From: Amanita rubescens
Lineage: Eukaryota; Basidiomycota; Agaricomycetes; Agaricales; Amanitaceae
Length of the DNA stretch: 64,000 bases
Assembly (NCBI GenBank): GCA_015039365.1
Contig: WION01000112.1
Span: 62,001 to 126,000, forward strand
Direction of reading: 5' to 3'
In this document: positions 46,806 to 58,795 of the stretch, one piece after another
Layout: every line of letters begins with the position of its first letter
Numbering within the stretch: the stretch's first letter is position 1
Made by a program: the position numbers and the translations under genes
Notes under the pieces: generated by a model
Seen by the model: only the letters and a program-made list of their open reading frames with translations
Told to the model about the DNA's origin: nothing
Databases searched by the model: none

Positions 46806-47799
46806 ATCAGACGTTGGGGCGCCTGTATTTCGCTTTTAGTCATTCCCGAGATGGAGGAAGATGCGTATGTGCACGTGACTAGAGACGACAACCGAGTTTG
46901 TCGACCGGTATTGATTTTTGTGAGCTTTGAGTCGGATATGGAAAGTGATGGGCGCGTGGACTTGACGTCACCGCGCTATATCCGAGCAGACGGAAGGACA
47001 GAAACCCTGGTAAGTAATATACATCCGCTCCACAAGTTGCTAAGCATCCGACAGAACGGCGGAATTGTACTCCATGGCGCGGCCATAACCCTGAGGGTCA
47101 CGAGAAGCCAGCTTGACTCTTGAGGCATGTCTCGTGGTTTTTAACTATTGTCTTATCATCCATATTCGTGAACTTGTTATGATGTTGTACCTCCTCCAAC
47201 CCTAGAGGGATAAATGCCCACATTCTAAATCAGAAGCTAACACACGTCAGTGGAGTAACTTGAAATCAAACCTAGAATCTTTATCGACAGAGAATGGACT
47301 CCTACAAGGGAGATGCCAGCATGGGAGCCGTAAACCGGATTTTTGGGGTGCAAACTACGTTGTCAGTGGAGACGTGGCAAATAGCTCCGAGAAGGCTAAG
47401 CGGTACGTCGGAGCGTGGCAACCAGCGTCGTGGATGTAGAACTGAATGTCAATGCTGAGAAGATAAGAGCTAAGGGGTAACCGGATACCGCTTACTTCCT
47501 GAAATATCCATTAGACCTAAAGGGTTCATGTTCACCGGTCTCGCTGTTTGCTTCCTGAAATATCCATCATGCGAAGTTTATTCTTATCTTTCACCGACGG
47601 GAAGAGAACGTCCTCTCGTCCCTCGCTCCACATCGAACAAGTTTTACCAGACTTAGATGTCCGGACCCCGCAGGGCTCACCCCCGGCAAAGTTTAGCATC
47701 AGGTGCTTTTTTGCATTGGCAAAAGAAAGCGGAATATCGTTACATGCCGTTTAAACAACAGAAAGACTGGCTTGGTGGGAGTCCACGAGCGCCGCCAAC
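46806..47799. other. Intergenic region, no gene recognised
   Basis: A 107-codon plus-strand frame at 46800-47123 has no family resemblance. 'TTCCTGAAATATCCAT' occurs twice (about 47496 and 47552). Nothing else is supportable. Confidence 0.4.
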
Positions 47800-48308
47800 T
47801 CAAATTCCTCTTCCACCTCTGCCACGTCCCCTTCCCCTTGGCCTTCCCATTCCCCGGTCGCCGCCTCCTCCTCTTCCCCCTCTTCCTCCTCTTCCACCAC
47901 GGGTTTCCTCCTTCTTTTTAGATTTTGGCTTGGGCGCATCGTCTACCAACAGGGTATCGAGCGGGAGGGCATCTGGCAATATGAAGTAACGGATATTGTT
48001 GCCCCGTATAGAGAGGGTGTCAAGAGTTGTCGGGTCCCGATTGCGCGCCGTCATCTTGACTGTTTTGAGGTGCGTGTTCATCTGCATATCGACACCTGCG
48101 GATGTAAGCGCCCTGTCCACTGAGTAAATGTGACAGACCAAATACCAATGATTGTCCCGTGTACGATTGAACCGTTTTTGAGCTCGATCGTCACCGTTTC
48201 ATTGTTCAATTTCATCAAAAATCTGTGAAAGTGATTGTCAGTGATTGTCGTCGTCCAGCCCAGGTCTTGGACCGTAGAACTAACTAGAACGAACCTTACG
48301 AGCTTCAT
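47800..48308 (-). CDS. SMD1: Small nuclear ribonucleoprotein Sm D1
   Basis: Core Sm protein of spliceosomal U snRNPs. Three exons in phase: 48295-48308 (14 nt), 48146-48222 and 47800-48095 (introns of 72 and 50 nt), giving 128 aa. [20 protein letters not shown] and the Sm1/Sm2 motifs ([35 protein letters not shown]) are diagnostic. The C-terminal tail is a run of Arg-Gly repeats with Lys-rich start, the usual target of arginine methylation and nuclear import. It is divergent from the Pop8-like gene over about 270 bp. Confidence 0.96.
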
Positions 48309-48576
48309 CTTTTCCCGATTTTCTTTCTTTATCCAGTGAAGAGCGTAAAAGCACAAGACTCTGAACGCAGTTCCAAAAATTTGTTTGTCGTCGTTGAATC
48401 CAGACACGCGCGAAAAAGAGACTTTGATCGCAAGTCTCAAATAGAATATCGGGGTTTGGAGTACTCGACTACGTTCATCCACAAAGGAGACGGCTGAGTT
48501 GATACTTTGAGGTTGCGTGCGAGCGATTGTATCACGTATAATTCAGTCGGAGATTGAAAACAGTCATATACATTCT

Positions 48577-48932
48577 ATGCAAGTTCCACTGCGGTCATCG
48601 TACCGATACGTCCATCTATCTATCGTTCCACCTACTCGAGATGCTCTGTCCCTTAACAAATCTCTCCAAGACACGATGGGCCAACTTTTTGGTGCTACAT
48701 CAGCTTCCACTTATATTGACATTCTATGGATAGACGACGAGGGTAGTCAAGTCGTCTTACGAGCCAACGAAGAGTGAACATATATATATTTTGAGTCTAT
48801 ACGCTTAGGTTGACATACGACTTTAGAGACGTGACTCGACTACTTACTGCGGTTGCTATGATGACGGGACGTCTTCGACTCTCTGTCATAAAGCAATCTG
48901 CTTTTTTACCGGCCATTCTGGCATCGTTGTAA
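48577..48932 (+). CDS. RNase P/MRP subunit, Pop8-like
   Basis: Small protein component of the RNase P/MRP ribonucleoproteins that process tRNA and rRNA precursors. Exons 48577-48773 and 48827-48932 join in phase (53-nt intron, split Asp/Glu region) to give 100 aa; an upstream in-frame Met at 48517 would give 120 aa. RYVHLSIVPPTRDALSLNKS, MGQLFGATSASTYIDILWID and VVLRANEEDVTRLLTAVAMM match the Pop8 domain pattern (alternate strands, then a helix). The C-terminal SVIKQSAFLPAILASL is shared by basidiomycete homologues as I recall them. Confidence 0.72.
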
Positions 48933-49129
48933 AGGATGTAGGGTTAGGATATGGAAGGGCGAAGCGTAGATATCACTTAGCGCACATTATATATAATTCC
49001 CGCGCTTGACAGCAATGCGCTAATCAGCGTCTAATCTGCGAAGCTTGCACAGCTAAGCGCCTTGCATCGTGGCGCATCGTGGGCAAATATTAGTTTAGGA
49101 GTCCTACAGCATAACTGAATAGCCTTCTC

Positions 49130-51898
49130 ATGGGCGAATTCCCCGACAAACTTGACATCAATGCCGTCCCACCCGAGTATCGGAAAAAAGGCGCCGACTG
49201 GTATGCTATTTCCAATCCAGACGCCGGGGGATCCTTCGATGTTCGGTTGGTACACATTCTGGCGCATGACAGGTTCGTGCTCGTCCTTGTCCAAAAACTT
49301 GCATTATCGATGGTCTCGCAGCGTTGTGTGTTGCGTCAGGTTCTCCGCCGACGGACGCTTCCTCGCTACCGGAAGTAACAGGTTCGCTCAGATATACGAC
49401 GTTGAGACGGGAGGAAAGATCTGGTGAGTCATAAATTGTTCATAATTGCCCTCGAACAAATTACTTGAATAATACTGGCAGCGTCTTGGCCCACGAAAGT
49501 GTCAAAAAGGACTTGTACATTCGTAGTTTGTGCTTCAGTCCAGGCGGTAAATTTTTGGCGACGGGCGCCGAGGATGGGCGGATCAGGGTACGAATATGGT
49601 CTAGATCCCTCGTATGCTTGCGCTAAGCCAAATGTAATGCTACAGATATGGGATATTGCTGAAAAAAAGCTTTTGCACGTGTACGAAGGACATCGACAAG
49701 ATGTTTACTCGCTCGACCTTTCGCTCGATGGACGACTCATCGCGTCCGGTTCAGGCGATAAGACGGTGAGAATATGGAACATGGCGAACGCAAATGCACC
49801 GCCCCAGGTACGTGTACTGCGCATGTCAACTTAGGGTTGCACAGCCCATCGCACGTATGTTTAGATCTTACCCACCAACAAAAATATCACGTCTGTAGCC
49901 ATTTCCCCAAACGGTCGGTTCGTTGCTGCTGGTTCTCTGGGCACTGTCATCCGCATATGGGATACGGAAACGGGCCATCTGATAGAAACCCTTGGCGACC
50001 ACACAGATACCGTTTATAGCATATCGTTTACACCGGACGGGAGAGGTCTCATTAGCGGGAGCTTGGATAAGACATTAAAATTGTGGGACTTGTCTGGCTT
50101 GGGACAAGAAGGTCACACAAGTCGTTGCAAGATGAGCTTGACGGGACACAAGGTGCGTTGCTCTCGTTTCTATTCATCAGGGCTCTTATATATGCGGGTT
50201 GGCAGGACTACGTGCTTTCTGTAGCCTCCTCGCATGATGGAAAGTGGGCTGTGTCTAGTTCCAAGGACTGCGGAGTCATGTTCTGGAACTCCAAGACTGG
50301 AATCCCCCATTGCATGATACAGGGACATAAAAGTTCTGTGCTTTCGATTGGTCTAAGTCCAACAAGCGGATGCCTCGCGACGGGAGGTGGGGATTGGCAG
50401 ACGAGGATATGTAAGTTCCCCTTGTTCGTCATGTATTGCTAATGGCAACGCGCGCTTGCAGGGAGTTACGAGTATGTACCACCAACACCGAAACGTAAGT
50501 CCTCCGATTTCTTCAAGTTTGGTCTAAACTTTCGTAGCCCTAGAAAATACCATGGCAGCGGAGTTGGATATCCATACTGCACCGCCCGAGTACAGAAGAG
50601 AAGGTAATGGTTGGTATGCCGTTTTCAACACCTCAATCAAGCGGGTGTTAGACGTCGAGCTGGTGCACAATTTCATGCACGAGAGGTGCGCGCACTGGTT
50701 CTAGCCAAAGACAACTGCTGAAAGAATGACATCGCAGCGTCGTGTGCTGTGTTAGATTCTCCCCGTCAGGAAAATATCTCGCGACAGGATGCAACCAGGG
50801 GGTGAACATATATGACGTCAAGACAGGAACTAAGATTTGGTGAGAGCCGGTGCTGTATCTCTGTCTCGTCTGAACGGTCGAAATAGCTCGTTGAGTCACG
50901 AAACAGCGGGAAGTTCGAAGGATTTGTACGTTCGAAGCGTGTGTTTCACTCCGGATGGCAAGTTGTTGATTACCGGTGCTGAGGATGGTCGGATCAGGGT
51001 AAGCATCCATTTTTACACTTAAAAATACGGGGACTAAACCACGTGCGTATAGGTGTGGGATATTGCAAAGAAGCGTCTTATACGTACACACGACGGACAC
51101 CAAAAAGAGATTTATTCGCTCGACATTTCGCTCAATGGCAGGCTGGCCGTGTCTGGATCAGGAGATGGGACTGCCAAAGTCTGGGACTTGGTTGTTCATC
51201 GTTTGCTCATGGTAGGCATGCATAAACGACCTGATAATCATCTGATCGTATCCAGGCTCTGACCGTTAATGATCCCGACTCGTCCGGTAATGATCCTGGA
51301 ATCGCCGCCGTCGCCTTCTCTCCCAATGGCCAGTTCATCGCCACTGGCTGCCTAGACTCGACGGTCCGTATCTGGGAAGTGGCAACAGGACATATGGTCG
51401 AGAAACTCAGAGGACATAAAGATAGCGTGTATAGCGTGGCGTTTACGCCTGATGGAAAAGAGCTCGTCAGCGGTAGTTTGGACAAGACGTTGAAACTGTG
51501 GGATGTGAGTTGGCTGAGCGTCGCGGGACAGACGCAATGCAAGATGAGTTTGGCAGGTCACAAGGTGCGTATTTTTTCAAGTTATCATACGCTTCGGGCA
51601 GCCTGAAGTTGGTGTATCGCTAGGACTTTGTTCTTTCTGTCCTCGTATCATCCGATGGGCAGTGGCTTGTGTCTGGATCAAAAGACCTTGGAGTGATATT
51701 TTGGGATCGAACGGGAACTGCACAGTGTTTGCTCAGAGGGCATCTTAATTCAGTTATTTCGATTGCTCTGAGTCCGGGAGGAGGTTTGCTTGCGACGGGA
51801 AGCGGAGATTGGCAGGCAAAGATATGTGAGTGTATATTTTTGCTCGCGGTCCGGACCGTACTTAGTCATACCTATTAGGGAGATATGGGCCTTTTTGA
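49130..51898 (+). CDS. Tup1-like tandem double WD40-propeller protein without Tup N-terminal domain
   Basis: Fourteen exons join with every phase closed: 49130-49272, 49322-49423, 49482-49587, 49646-49807, 49865-50152, 50206-50410, 50462-50494, 50538-50685, 50738-50839, 50887-50998, 51053-51190, 51256-51564, 51624-51825 and 51879-51898. The product is 689 aa and contains two successive copies of the Tup1 C-terminal region. Copy 1 starts [20 protein letters not shown] and ends [17 protein letters not shown]. Copy 2 starts [20 protein letters not shown] and ends QAKIWRYGPF. Each copy has the seven-blade series ([31 protein letters not shown] and so on). The tetramerisation helix and Q/P linker of Tup1 are absent. 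The two halves share exon structure with TUP1 just downstream. Alternatively two genes could be read, using the Met before AAELDIHT. Confidence 0.78.
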
Positions 51899-52117
51899 TG
51901 AGCTGGCATTCTATATATATATACCCATGCATGTATGACTATGACATTGTACAATATGCACATGACGCGATTTAGGCACAGATTGGCGCGTGAGAGGGGC
52001 ATGGGAAAGAACTTCCATAAAGGGTACCGGCGGCAAGAATGATGAAGGTGACACGTGTGGGAGGACATCGCCTGCACTGATCAACTTCTTCTTCCTTCTC
52101 TACCACCACCATCCGCC

Positions 52118-55026
52118 ATGTCCTCGGGCGGAATTTACAACGTACGTCGTCCCTTCCCCGCCAGACCCCCCCTAATCTTCATTTTGAACAGCACAGAAAC
52201 CTCCAGCCGACAGGTCCTCCAGCTCAGGGTGGCCCTCCGCCCCAAGCACAAAGTCGGCTGAGTGAGGCTTTCGACATGATCAGGCAGGAACACGACCTCC
52301 TTATCAGCGAAATGAACATTGTCCGTTCACAACGGGACGAGCTCGAAAACAAGGGTATGCCCCTTGCAAACTTTAAAAAAAATTAATTAAATTTAATGTA
52401 TCACCTTTTCCCTAGTCGCCTCGCAAGTTAGCGAACTGAATCTCATACGACAAGCTCTTTACGACCTCGAAAGCGCTCACAACAAAATCCGACAACAGTA
52501 TGACGAAGAGATCGCCAGGCTCCGCGTTGACGTTGCTCAACAGGCGCAAGCCGCAGCCCACGCTTCTCAACAGGTCGCCTCTCAACAAGCAGCTGCAGGA
52601 CAGCCTCCCGTATCGGCTGGACAATCGGGAGGAGGATCCCAGCCGCCTCCGCATCACGGTCATTCTTCACAGGGACCACCGGGACCACCTCCGCCACCTG
52701 GAGCTCCATCCGTCGGTCGTCAAGCGCCTGGTCCAGGCGTAGGCGTGGTGGGTCTCGGAGGTCCTCCTGGTTCCGGGGGATCCATTCCACCTCCGCCTGG
52801 CGCCCACCCTGGCGCCCAACCTGGCCCGGTCGGGCCCGGTTCAGCGCCATACCCAGATTCGTACTATGGCAGGGACAGATCGGAACGTGATCGCCCACCA
52901 GCGGATCAGAGAGAAGCCAAGAGACACAAGACCGACAGGATCAAAACGGATAGGGGAGGTATGTCACCTACTGCGGGTTTTATGCCTTGTTGACGGGGGG
53001 TGCTTGTATATATAGGTTCTAGTGTACTGGGCGCTCCTGGAGGTGGACCGTTGAGCGCTGGTATACCTGTTTCAGGACCGGGCTTGGCGCCTGTTTCCGG
53101 TGCCCCCACGCCGTTTGTTCCGGAACGGGAGAGGGAGAGGGAGCGCGAGAGGGAAAGAGAACGTGAACGTGAGCGCGAACAAAGGGAGCGAGAGAGAGAA
53201 CGCGAAATGGGCCTTGGCATTGGGCCACGTGACAGAGATAGGGAGCGCGAGCAGCGCGAACGTGATCGGGAGAGGGAGAGAGAAAGGGAACGAGAAAGAG
53301 TTGAGAGGGAGAGGGAGCGCGATAGGGAAAGAGAGCGTTCTGAACGTGAACGCGAACGTGAAAGAGACAGAGAGCGAGAGAGGGACAGGGATGGTATGAT
53401 GGTCGGTATCACCGGGCCTGGCGGGGTACATGTTCCTCCGTCGGGTTCCTCTGTTCCGCCTCCTGCTGGTATTTCTGGCCCTCCACCTTCACAAGGTACG
53501 GATGACAATGACTTCTATATCTCGTACTCAAAGAAGACACATAGCTGTTGTGGGCGCATTCCCTGAAGATTTGGACATCCATACGATACCACCCGAATAC
53601 AAGAGGGAAGGTTCAGATTGGTATGCCGTTTTCAATCCAAAGGTCAAGAGAGTACTAGATGTCCAATTGGTGCACAACTTAATGCACGAGAGGTGCGTGT
53701 TCCGAACTTTCTTACGGGAAGTGGAAGTTTGATGGTATTGCAGCGTCGTGTGTTGCGTTAGGTTCTCGTCGGATGGCAAGTACCTCGCCACGGGATGTAA
53801 CAGGACCGCGCAGATCTACGATACCAAGACGGGCGCCAAGACTTGGTAAGCCACATGTTCGCATTGTTCGATTTTTGCTGAATCATCTCGCAGCGTTCTG
53901 ACAGACGAATCAGCGGGAAAGGCAGGAGACCTGTATATCCGGAGCGTATGTTTCAGTCCTGATGGCAAACTGCTTGCTACTGGTGCGGAGGATAAGCAAA
54001 TCAGGGTAGGCATAGTTAATCTGTGCCACGAACAAGTACTCAACTTGGAATCGCGTAGATCTGGGACATCTCAAAGAAACGGATCGTCCGCGTGTTTGAC
54101 GGACACCAACAGGAGATTTATTCGTTGGACTTTTCCCTCGATGGACGTCTGATCGTATCTGGATCAGGCGATAAGACGGCGAGAATATGGGACATGATCA
54201 ATACGGAGGCTTCACCCAAAGTAGGTTGCCTATTCCCGTCTTTTGCAGTATGGTAATCATCGATTATGTTAAGGTCCTAACCATCAATGATCCCGACTCG
54301 CTCAACAACGACGCTGGAGTTACCTCTGTCGCCATCTCCCCTAATGGTCAATTTGTTGCTGCAGGCTCTCTGGACACTGTCGTCCGGATATGGGACGTGG
54401 CGACGGGTGTTCTCGTTGAGCGGCTGCGAGGACACAGAGACAGTGTGTACAGCGTCGCGTTCACCCCCGATGGGAAAGGACTCGTTAGTGGCAGCCTGGA
54501 CAAAACGTTGAAGTTCTGGGATGTAAGTGGGTTAAACGTATCCAATGCCAAAAGAAAGGATGGCCCCGGAGGTGGCAGCAGTGCAACTGGTCCTGGAACG
54601 CCGGGACAAGGTGCAGTCGTGAAGAGGGATGGTGAAAAGGGTAGCCCGTGCACGATGAACTTCACTGGACACAAGGTACGTTTCACCTTTTTGTTTTCTT
54701 CATTAGGCCAAGTGAGCTGATCCGATGATTTGCAGGATTATGTCCTCTCCGTTGCCGTTTCGCACGATGGACAATGGGTCGTCTCAGGGTCTAAAGACCG
54801 CGGAGTCCAATTCTGGGATGCTAGGTCTGCAGCGGTGCAGTGTATGCTTCAGGGCCACAAAAACTCGGTCATTTCCATTGATCTGAGTCCGATGGGAGGA
54901 CTGCTTGCTACGGGAAGCGGAGATTGGCAAGCAAGAATATGTACGTCATTCTCTCGTCGTCTATTGCCCACTAATGCTGAGCTTCATTTTCGCTACATAG
55001 GGAGTTACGGACCGTTGCAACTTTGA
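52118..55026 (+). CDS. TUP1: General transcriptional corepressor Tup1
   Basis: Nuclear corepressor that tetramerises, binds Cyc8/Ssn6 and represses genes through its WD40 propeller. Eleven exons close in phase: 52118-52141, 52192-52354, 52416-52958, 53016-53495, 53545-53692, 53744-53845, 53894-54005, 54059-54220, 54274-54675, 54736-54940 and 55001-55026. The product is 788 aa. The N-terminal coiled coil reads [20 protein letters not shown] to [16 protein letters not shown] Gln/Pro/Gly-rich linker follows. The WD40 part runs from [20 protein letters not shown] to [17 protein letters not shown]. Exon 4 carries an Arg-Glu/Arg-Asp dipeptide tract (about 53121-53390), which is not part of yeast Tup1. 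The 3' flank is duplicated after the truncated copy at 57140. Confidence 0.94.
53121..53393 (+). repeat. Arg-Glu/Arg-Asp dipeptide-coding tract in TUP1
   Basis: About 90 codons of alternating Arg and Glu/Asp with few interruptions (MGLGIGPRD in the middle). At DNA level it is imperfect GAR-CGN hexamer repetition, so it is maintained with varied codons rather than being a pure microsatellite. Confidence 0.85.
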
Positions 55027-55643
55027 AAATGTGTAATGCTGAACTCGTTAATTGGACGTGTGTGTATGTGTTCATTGCTTTATATGTTGTTTCCCCTTGG
55101 TTTTTTTTCATCGTGTATCGTGTCTTTTTTTTTTGTCCTTATACTCGTGTATATACGTAGTTGATAGTTCTATATAGCATACCTACATATGTACCTGATG
55201 TACTTTTAGTGATTTGGGGTTTAGGGCCCTCCCTCCCTTCAAGTATTCTCGGCCCGATGTGGGCGGTATTCGGAACGCGAAGATTCAGGTAGTCATTAGT
55301 CAATGTTGTCCTCAGCTGAGGCTACCTTGGATTTGGTACCAATCTTCAACCAACTGATCGTAAGGACAATAATTCGCCCTCTGAGCTGATCGATTGATCG
55401 ATATTGATCAGTCATGGCAACCACCACCAACGGTATGATTGACACTGCGCAAGTACGTATTCAGATATGCTATTTGGAACTATACACGACTTAAATACAG
55501 TAAAGAGAGAAACTAAACGTATCTCCAATGACGAAAATTTATCATTATCACATCCACGAAGTTCCCACTGCTTCCCAGTATGGCAGTAAGAAGCATTCAT
55601 AGCCTTTTTTCATTCGCACGGTTAAGCGCTGAAGGTCTGTCGA
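55027..55643. other. TUP1 3' flank and intergenic region
   Basis: The first 300 bases (to about 55340) recur after the truncated Tup1 copy (58539-58795), with small indels: AATTGGACGTGTGTGTATGTG, TTATACTCGTGTATATACG, CAAGTATTCTCGGCCCGATG and GAGGCTACCTTGGATTTGG. T-rich runs at 55100-55135 may aid 3' processing. No gene is recognised. Confidence 0.55.
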
Positions 55644-57138
55644 ATGCAGCACGATCCTGAAAGCAATACCCTCACATCGCTACTCTCTAGGCTCAGCGTT
55701 ATACAGGTGCGCGGCATCATGCAGAATACACTCAGCCTAAGCCTATTGTATAGCTCGGGTCTTCCGTGCACAACACAACGGATGTCGATCTTCTGTGCAA
55801 GCTCCTATCCAAGGAAGACTACGTTAGCATAGCTGCACAACTGAAGCATGCCTCAGACGCCAAGAATCTACTGGATTTCATACTTCATTTACTTCATGAC
55901 CAATGCTTGTCAAGTTCAGATGCAACCATGGACTTGAACCGGCGAGCAAGACGATTGATGATTAAAATCATATCAAGGATGCCCGTCATGCCAAGTTTTT
56001 TATTCGCAACTGGGGTCACTATGCCAGCCAATCGGGAATACATCGGTGGTGGTGGTTTCGGGCACATTCTCAAGGGTGAACTAAGGGGGAAAGCCGTTGC
56101 GCTGAAAGTATTATACAAAACTGATAACGATGTTGTATGTTGCTCATTTCGATGATACACCGCCGTCCATTGATCTCGGGTCCCGCAGGCTTTCTGCAGA
56201 GAGGCACTGATGTGGCGATCCCTCGATCACAACCTTGTCCTACCATTCTTAGGAATCCATGAAGATGAATCAGCATCACAGTTCTTCCTCGTCTCACCGT
56301 ACATGAAGAATGGCACTCTAGCACAGTGGCGGAAGAAAGAAAATCCATCAGTAGTTGACATAGAGGAACGCGTATGACCTTCCCTTCTTCGCCTATTTGT
56401 AGATACTCACACTTTGTGAAAGATGCTAGAACTTGCTCATGGCATTGAATACATCCATTCAGAAGGCATAGTCCATGGCGACCTTTGCGGGGTATTTTCC
56501 CTCATCACATATGTCGTATTATTCAGCTTTTTTTTAGGCTAACATCCTTCTGGATGACGAGCTTCATGTTCAAATCGCTGACTTCGGATTAACGCGACTC
56601 TCTGAAGCTACGAATACCCGATCAGGAGCACTACATCTCAACTTTGCCGCCCCAGAGTTATTTGGATTCTCAGAGAATGATGACTCCTCCAACGACACTC
56701 CGGTTAGAACACAAATGTCGGACGTCTATGCATTTGGATGTGTTTACTATGAAGTGGGTAATAATAAATACGCTTATATGTTCTTGCTAAATTGCCTAGA
56801 TCCATTTTGATAGTATACCTTTTGCTGGTAAACCAGACATACAAATTTGGACTCTCATCTCTCGAGGCACACTCCCTCTCCGACAAAATGAACCGCCTTT
56901 GAGTGATGGAGCGTGGGATATGATTCAGCGCTGCTGGGTAAGGAAAGCGTCGGAACGACCCAGAATAAAAGATGTCGCGCAAACCATGATGGCTCTATAC
57001 CAATCCACGTTTTCCCCAACCAATGCTCGAAATCCATTTTACTACGAAATGCTACGAAGATTATCATTGCTACCGTTAACATCCAGCACCACGGTACGCA
57101 GACTAAGTTCTTCTGTAGACAATACTTTCCTAACCTAA
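55644..57138 (+). CDS. TKL-type protein kinase
   Basis: Six exons in phase (55644-55706, 55754-56134, 56189-56371, 56423-56491, 56538-56753, 56800-57138) give 416 aa. After an N-terminal helical region (about 115 aa, LLCKLLSKEDYVSIAAQL) comes the kinase domain: GGGGFGHILKGEL loop, VALKVLY (Lys), IVHGDLCGANILLDD (catalytic Asp, Arg of HRD replaced by Gly), IADFGLTRL (DFG), APELFGF, SDVYAFGCVYYEI and RCWVRKASERPRIKDV. This is the tyrosine-kinase-like family expanded in mushroom-forming fungi; it is likely active as HGD kinases keep Lys, Asp and DFG. It ends two bases before a truncated Tup1 copy in another frame. Confidence 0.85.
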
Positions 57139-57139
57139 T

Positions 57140-58538
57140 TTGGTATGCCATTTTAAATTCAAAGGTCAAGGGAGTACTGGATGTCCAATTGGTGCACAAC
57201 TTAATGCACGAGAGGTGTGTGTTCCGAGCTTTCTTACGCGAAGTGGGAGCTTGATGGTATTGCAGTGTCGTGTGTTGCGTTAGATTCTCGTCGGATGGCA
57301 AGTACCTCGCCACAGGATGTAACAGGACCGCGCAGATCTACGATACCAAGACGGGCGCCGGGATTTGGTAAGCCACATGTTCGCATTATTCGATTTTAGC
57401 TGAATTATCTCGCAGCGTTCTGACAGACGAATCAGCGGGAACAGGAGACCTGTATATCCGGAGCGTACGTTTCAGTCCCGACGACAAACTGCTTACTACT
57501 GGTGCGAGCGATGGGCAAATCAGGGTATGCGTAGTTAATTTGTGCCACAAACAAATACTCAACTTGGAATCGGGCAGATCTGGGACATCTCAAAGAAACG
57601 GATCCTGCACGTGTTCGACGGACACCAACAGGAGATTTATTCGTTGGACGTTTCCCTCGATGGACGTCTGATCGTATCTGGATCGAGCGATAAGACGGTC
57701 AAAATATGGGACATGGCCAATGCGGAGGCCCCACCCAAAGTAGGTTACCTATTCCCATATCTTGCAGTACGGTAACCGTCGATTATGTTAAGGTCCTAAC
57801 CATTAATGACATTAGCTCGCTCAACAACAACGCTGCGGTTACGTCTGTCGCCATCTCCCCCAATGGTCAATTTGTTGTTGCTGGTTCTCTAGACAATGTT
57901 GTCCGGATATGGGATGCGGCGACGGGTGTTCTCCTTGATCGGCTGCGGAGTCACAGACACGGTGTATGCAGTGTCGCGTTCACCCCTGACGGGAAAGGAC
58001 TCGTTAGTGGCAACTTGGATGGCACCTTGAAGTTCTGGGATGTCAGCGGTTTGAGCGTTCCGAACGCCAAAGGAAAGGATGGCCCTGGAGGCGGCAGCAT
58101 TGCAACTGGTTTTGGAACGCCGGGGCAAGGCGCAGTCGTGAAGAGGGATGGTGAAATAGGTAGCCCGTGCACGATGAATTTCACCGGATACGAGGTACGC
58201 TTCACCTTTTGTTTTCTTCACTAGGTCAAGTGAGCTGATCCGATGATTTGCAGGCTGCTGTCTTCTCCGTTGCCGTTTCGCACGACGGACAATGGGTTGT
58301 CTCTGGTTCCAAAGACTGCACAGTCCGGCTCTGGGGTGCTAGATCGGCAGCGGTGCAGTGCGTGCTCCAGGGCCACGGAAACTCGGTCATGTCCACTGAT
58401 CTGAGTCCGATGGGAGGACTGCTCGCTACAGGAAGCGAAGATTGGCAAGCAAGAATATGTACGTCTCGTCGTCTAATGCTCACTAATGCTGAGCTTCATT
58501 TTCGCTACATAGGGAGTTACGGGCCGTTGCAACTTTGA
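57140..58538 (+). pseudogene. 5'-truncated TUP1 copy (WD40 region only)
   Basis: Starts inside the Tup1 exon at the position equal to WYAVF of TUP1 (here WYAILNSKVKGVLDVQLV) and continues with the same introns to SYGPLQL at 58538. No stop was seen in the joined frame; blades such as KTVKIWDMA, NVVRIWDAA and CTVRLWGAR remain. There is no Tup N-terminal domain, no EGSD-side exon start and no evident start codon or promoter. The closeness in introns and 3' flank to 53640-55340 marks a recent segmental duplication that landed next to the kinase gene. It could be transcribed as part of the kinase mRNA, but frames differ. Confidence 0.8.
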
Positions 58539-58795
58539 AAATGTGTAATCCTGAACTCGTTAATTGGACGTGTATGTGTTCATTGCTTTATATGTTGTTT
58601 CCACTTGGTTTATCGTGTCTTTTTTGTCCTTATACTCGTGTATATACGTAGTTGATAGTTCTATATATATAGCATACCTGCTCCCCCCTTCAAGTATTTT
58701 CGGCCCGATGTGCTGTAGAACGCGCGTAGTCATTATTGACCATTCACTAGTCGACGTTGTCTTAATAAACTGAGGCTACCTTGGATTTGGTCGTT

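Noticed and set aside
47751..47939. Acidic Gl(u)-rich ORF and Pro-rich ORFs over the SmD1 tail
   Set aside because: These are shadow frames of the Arg-Gly repeat coding region of Sm D1.
52906..53508. 200-codon Ser/Arg/Leu-rich minus-strand ORF
   Set aside because: It is the complement of the Arg-Glu repeat of TUP1, not a gene.
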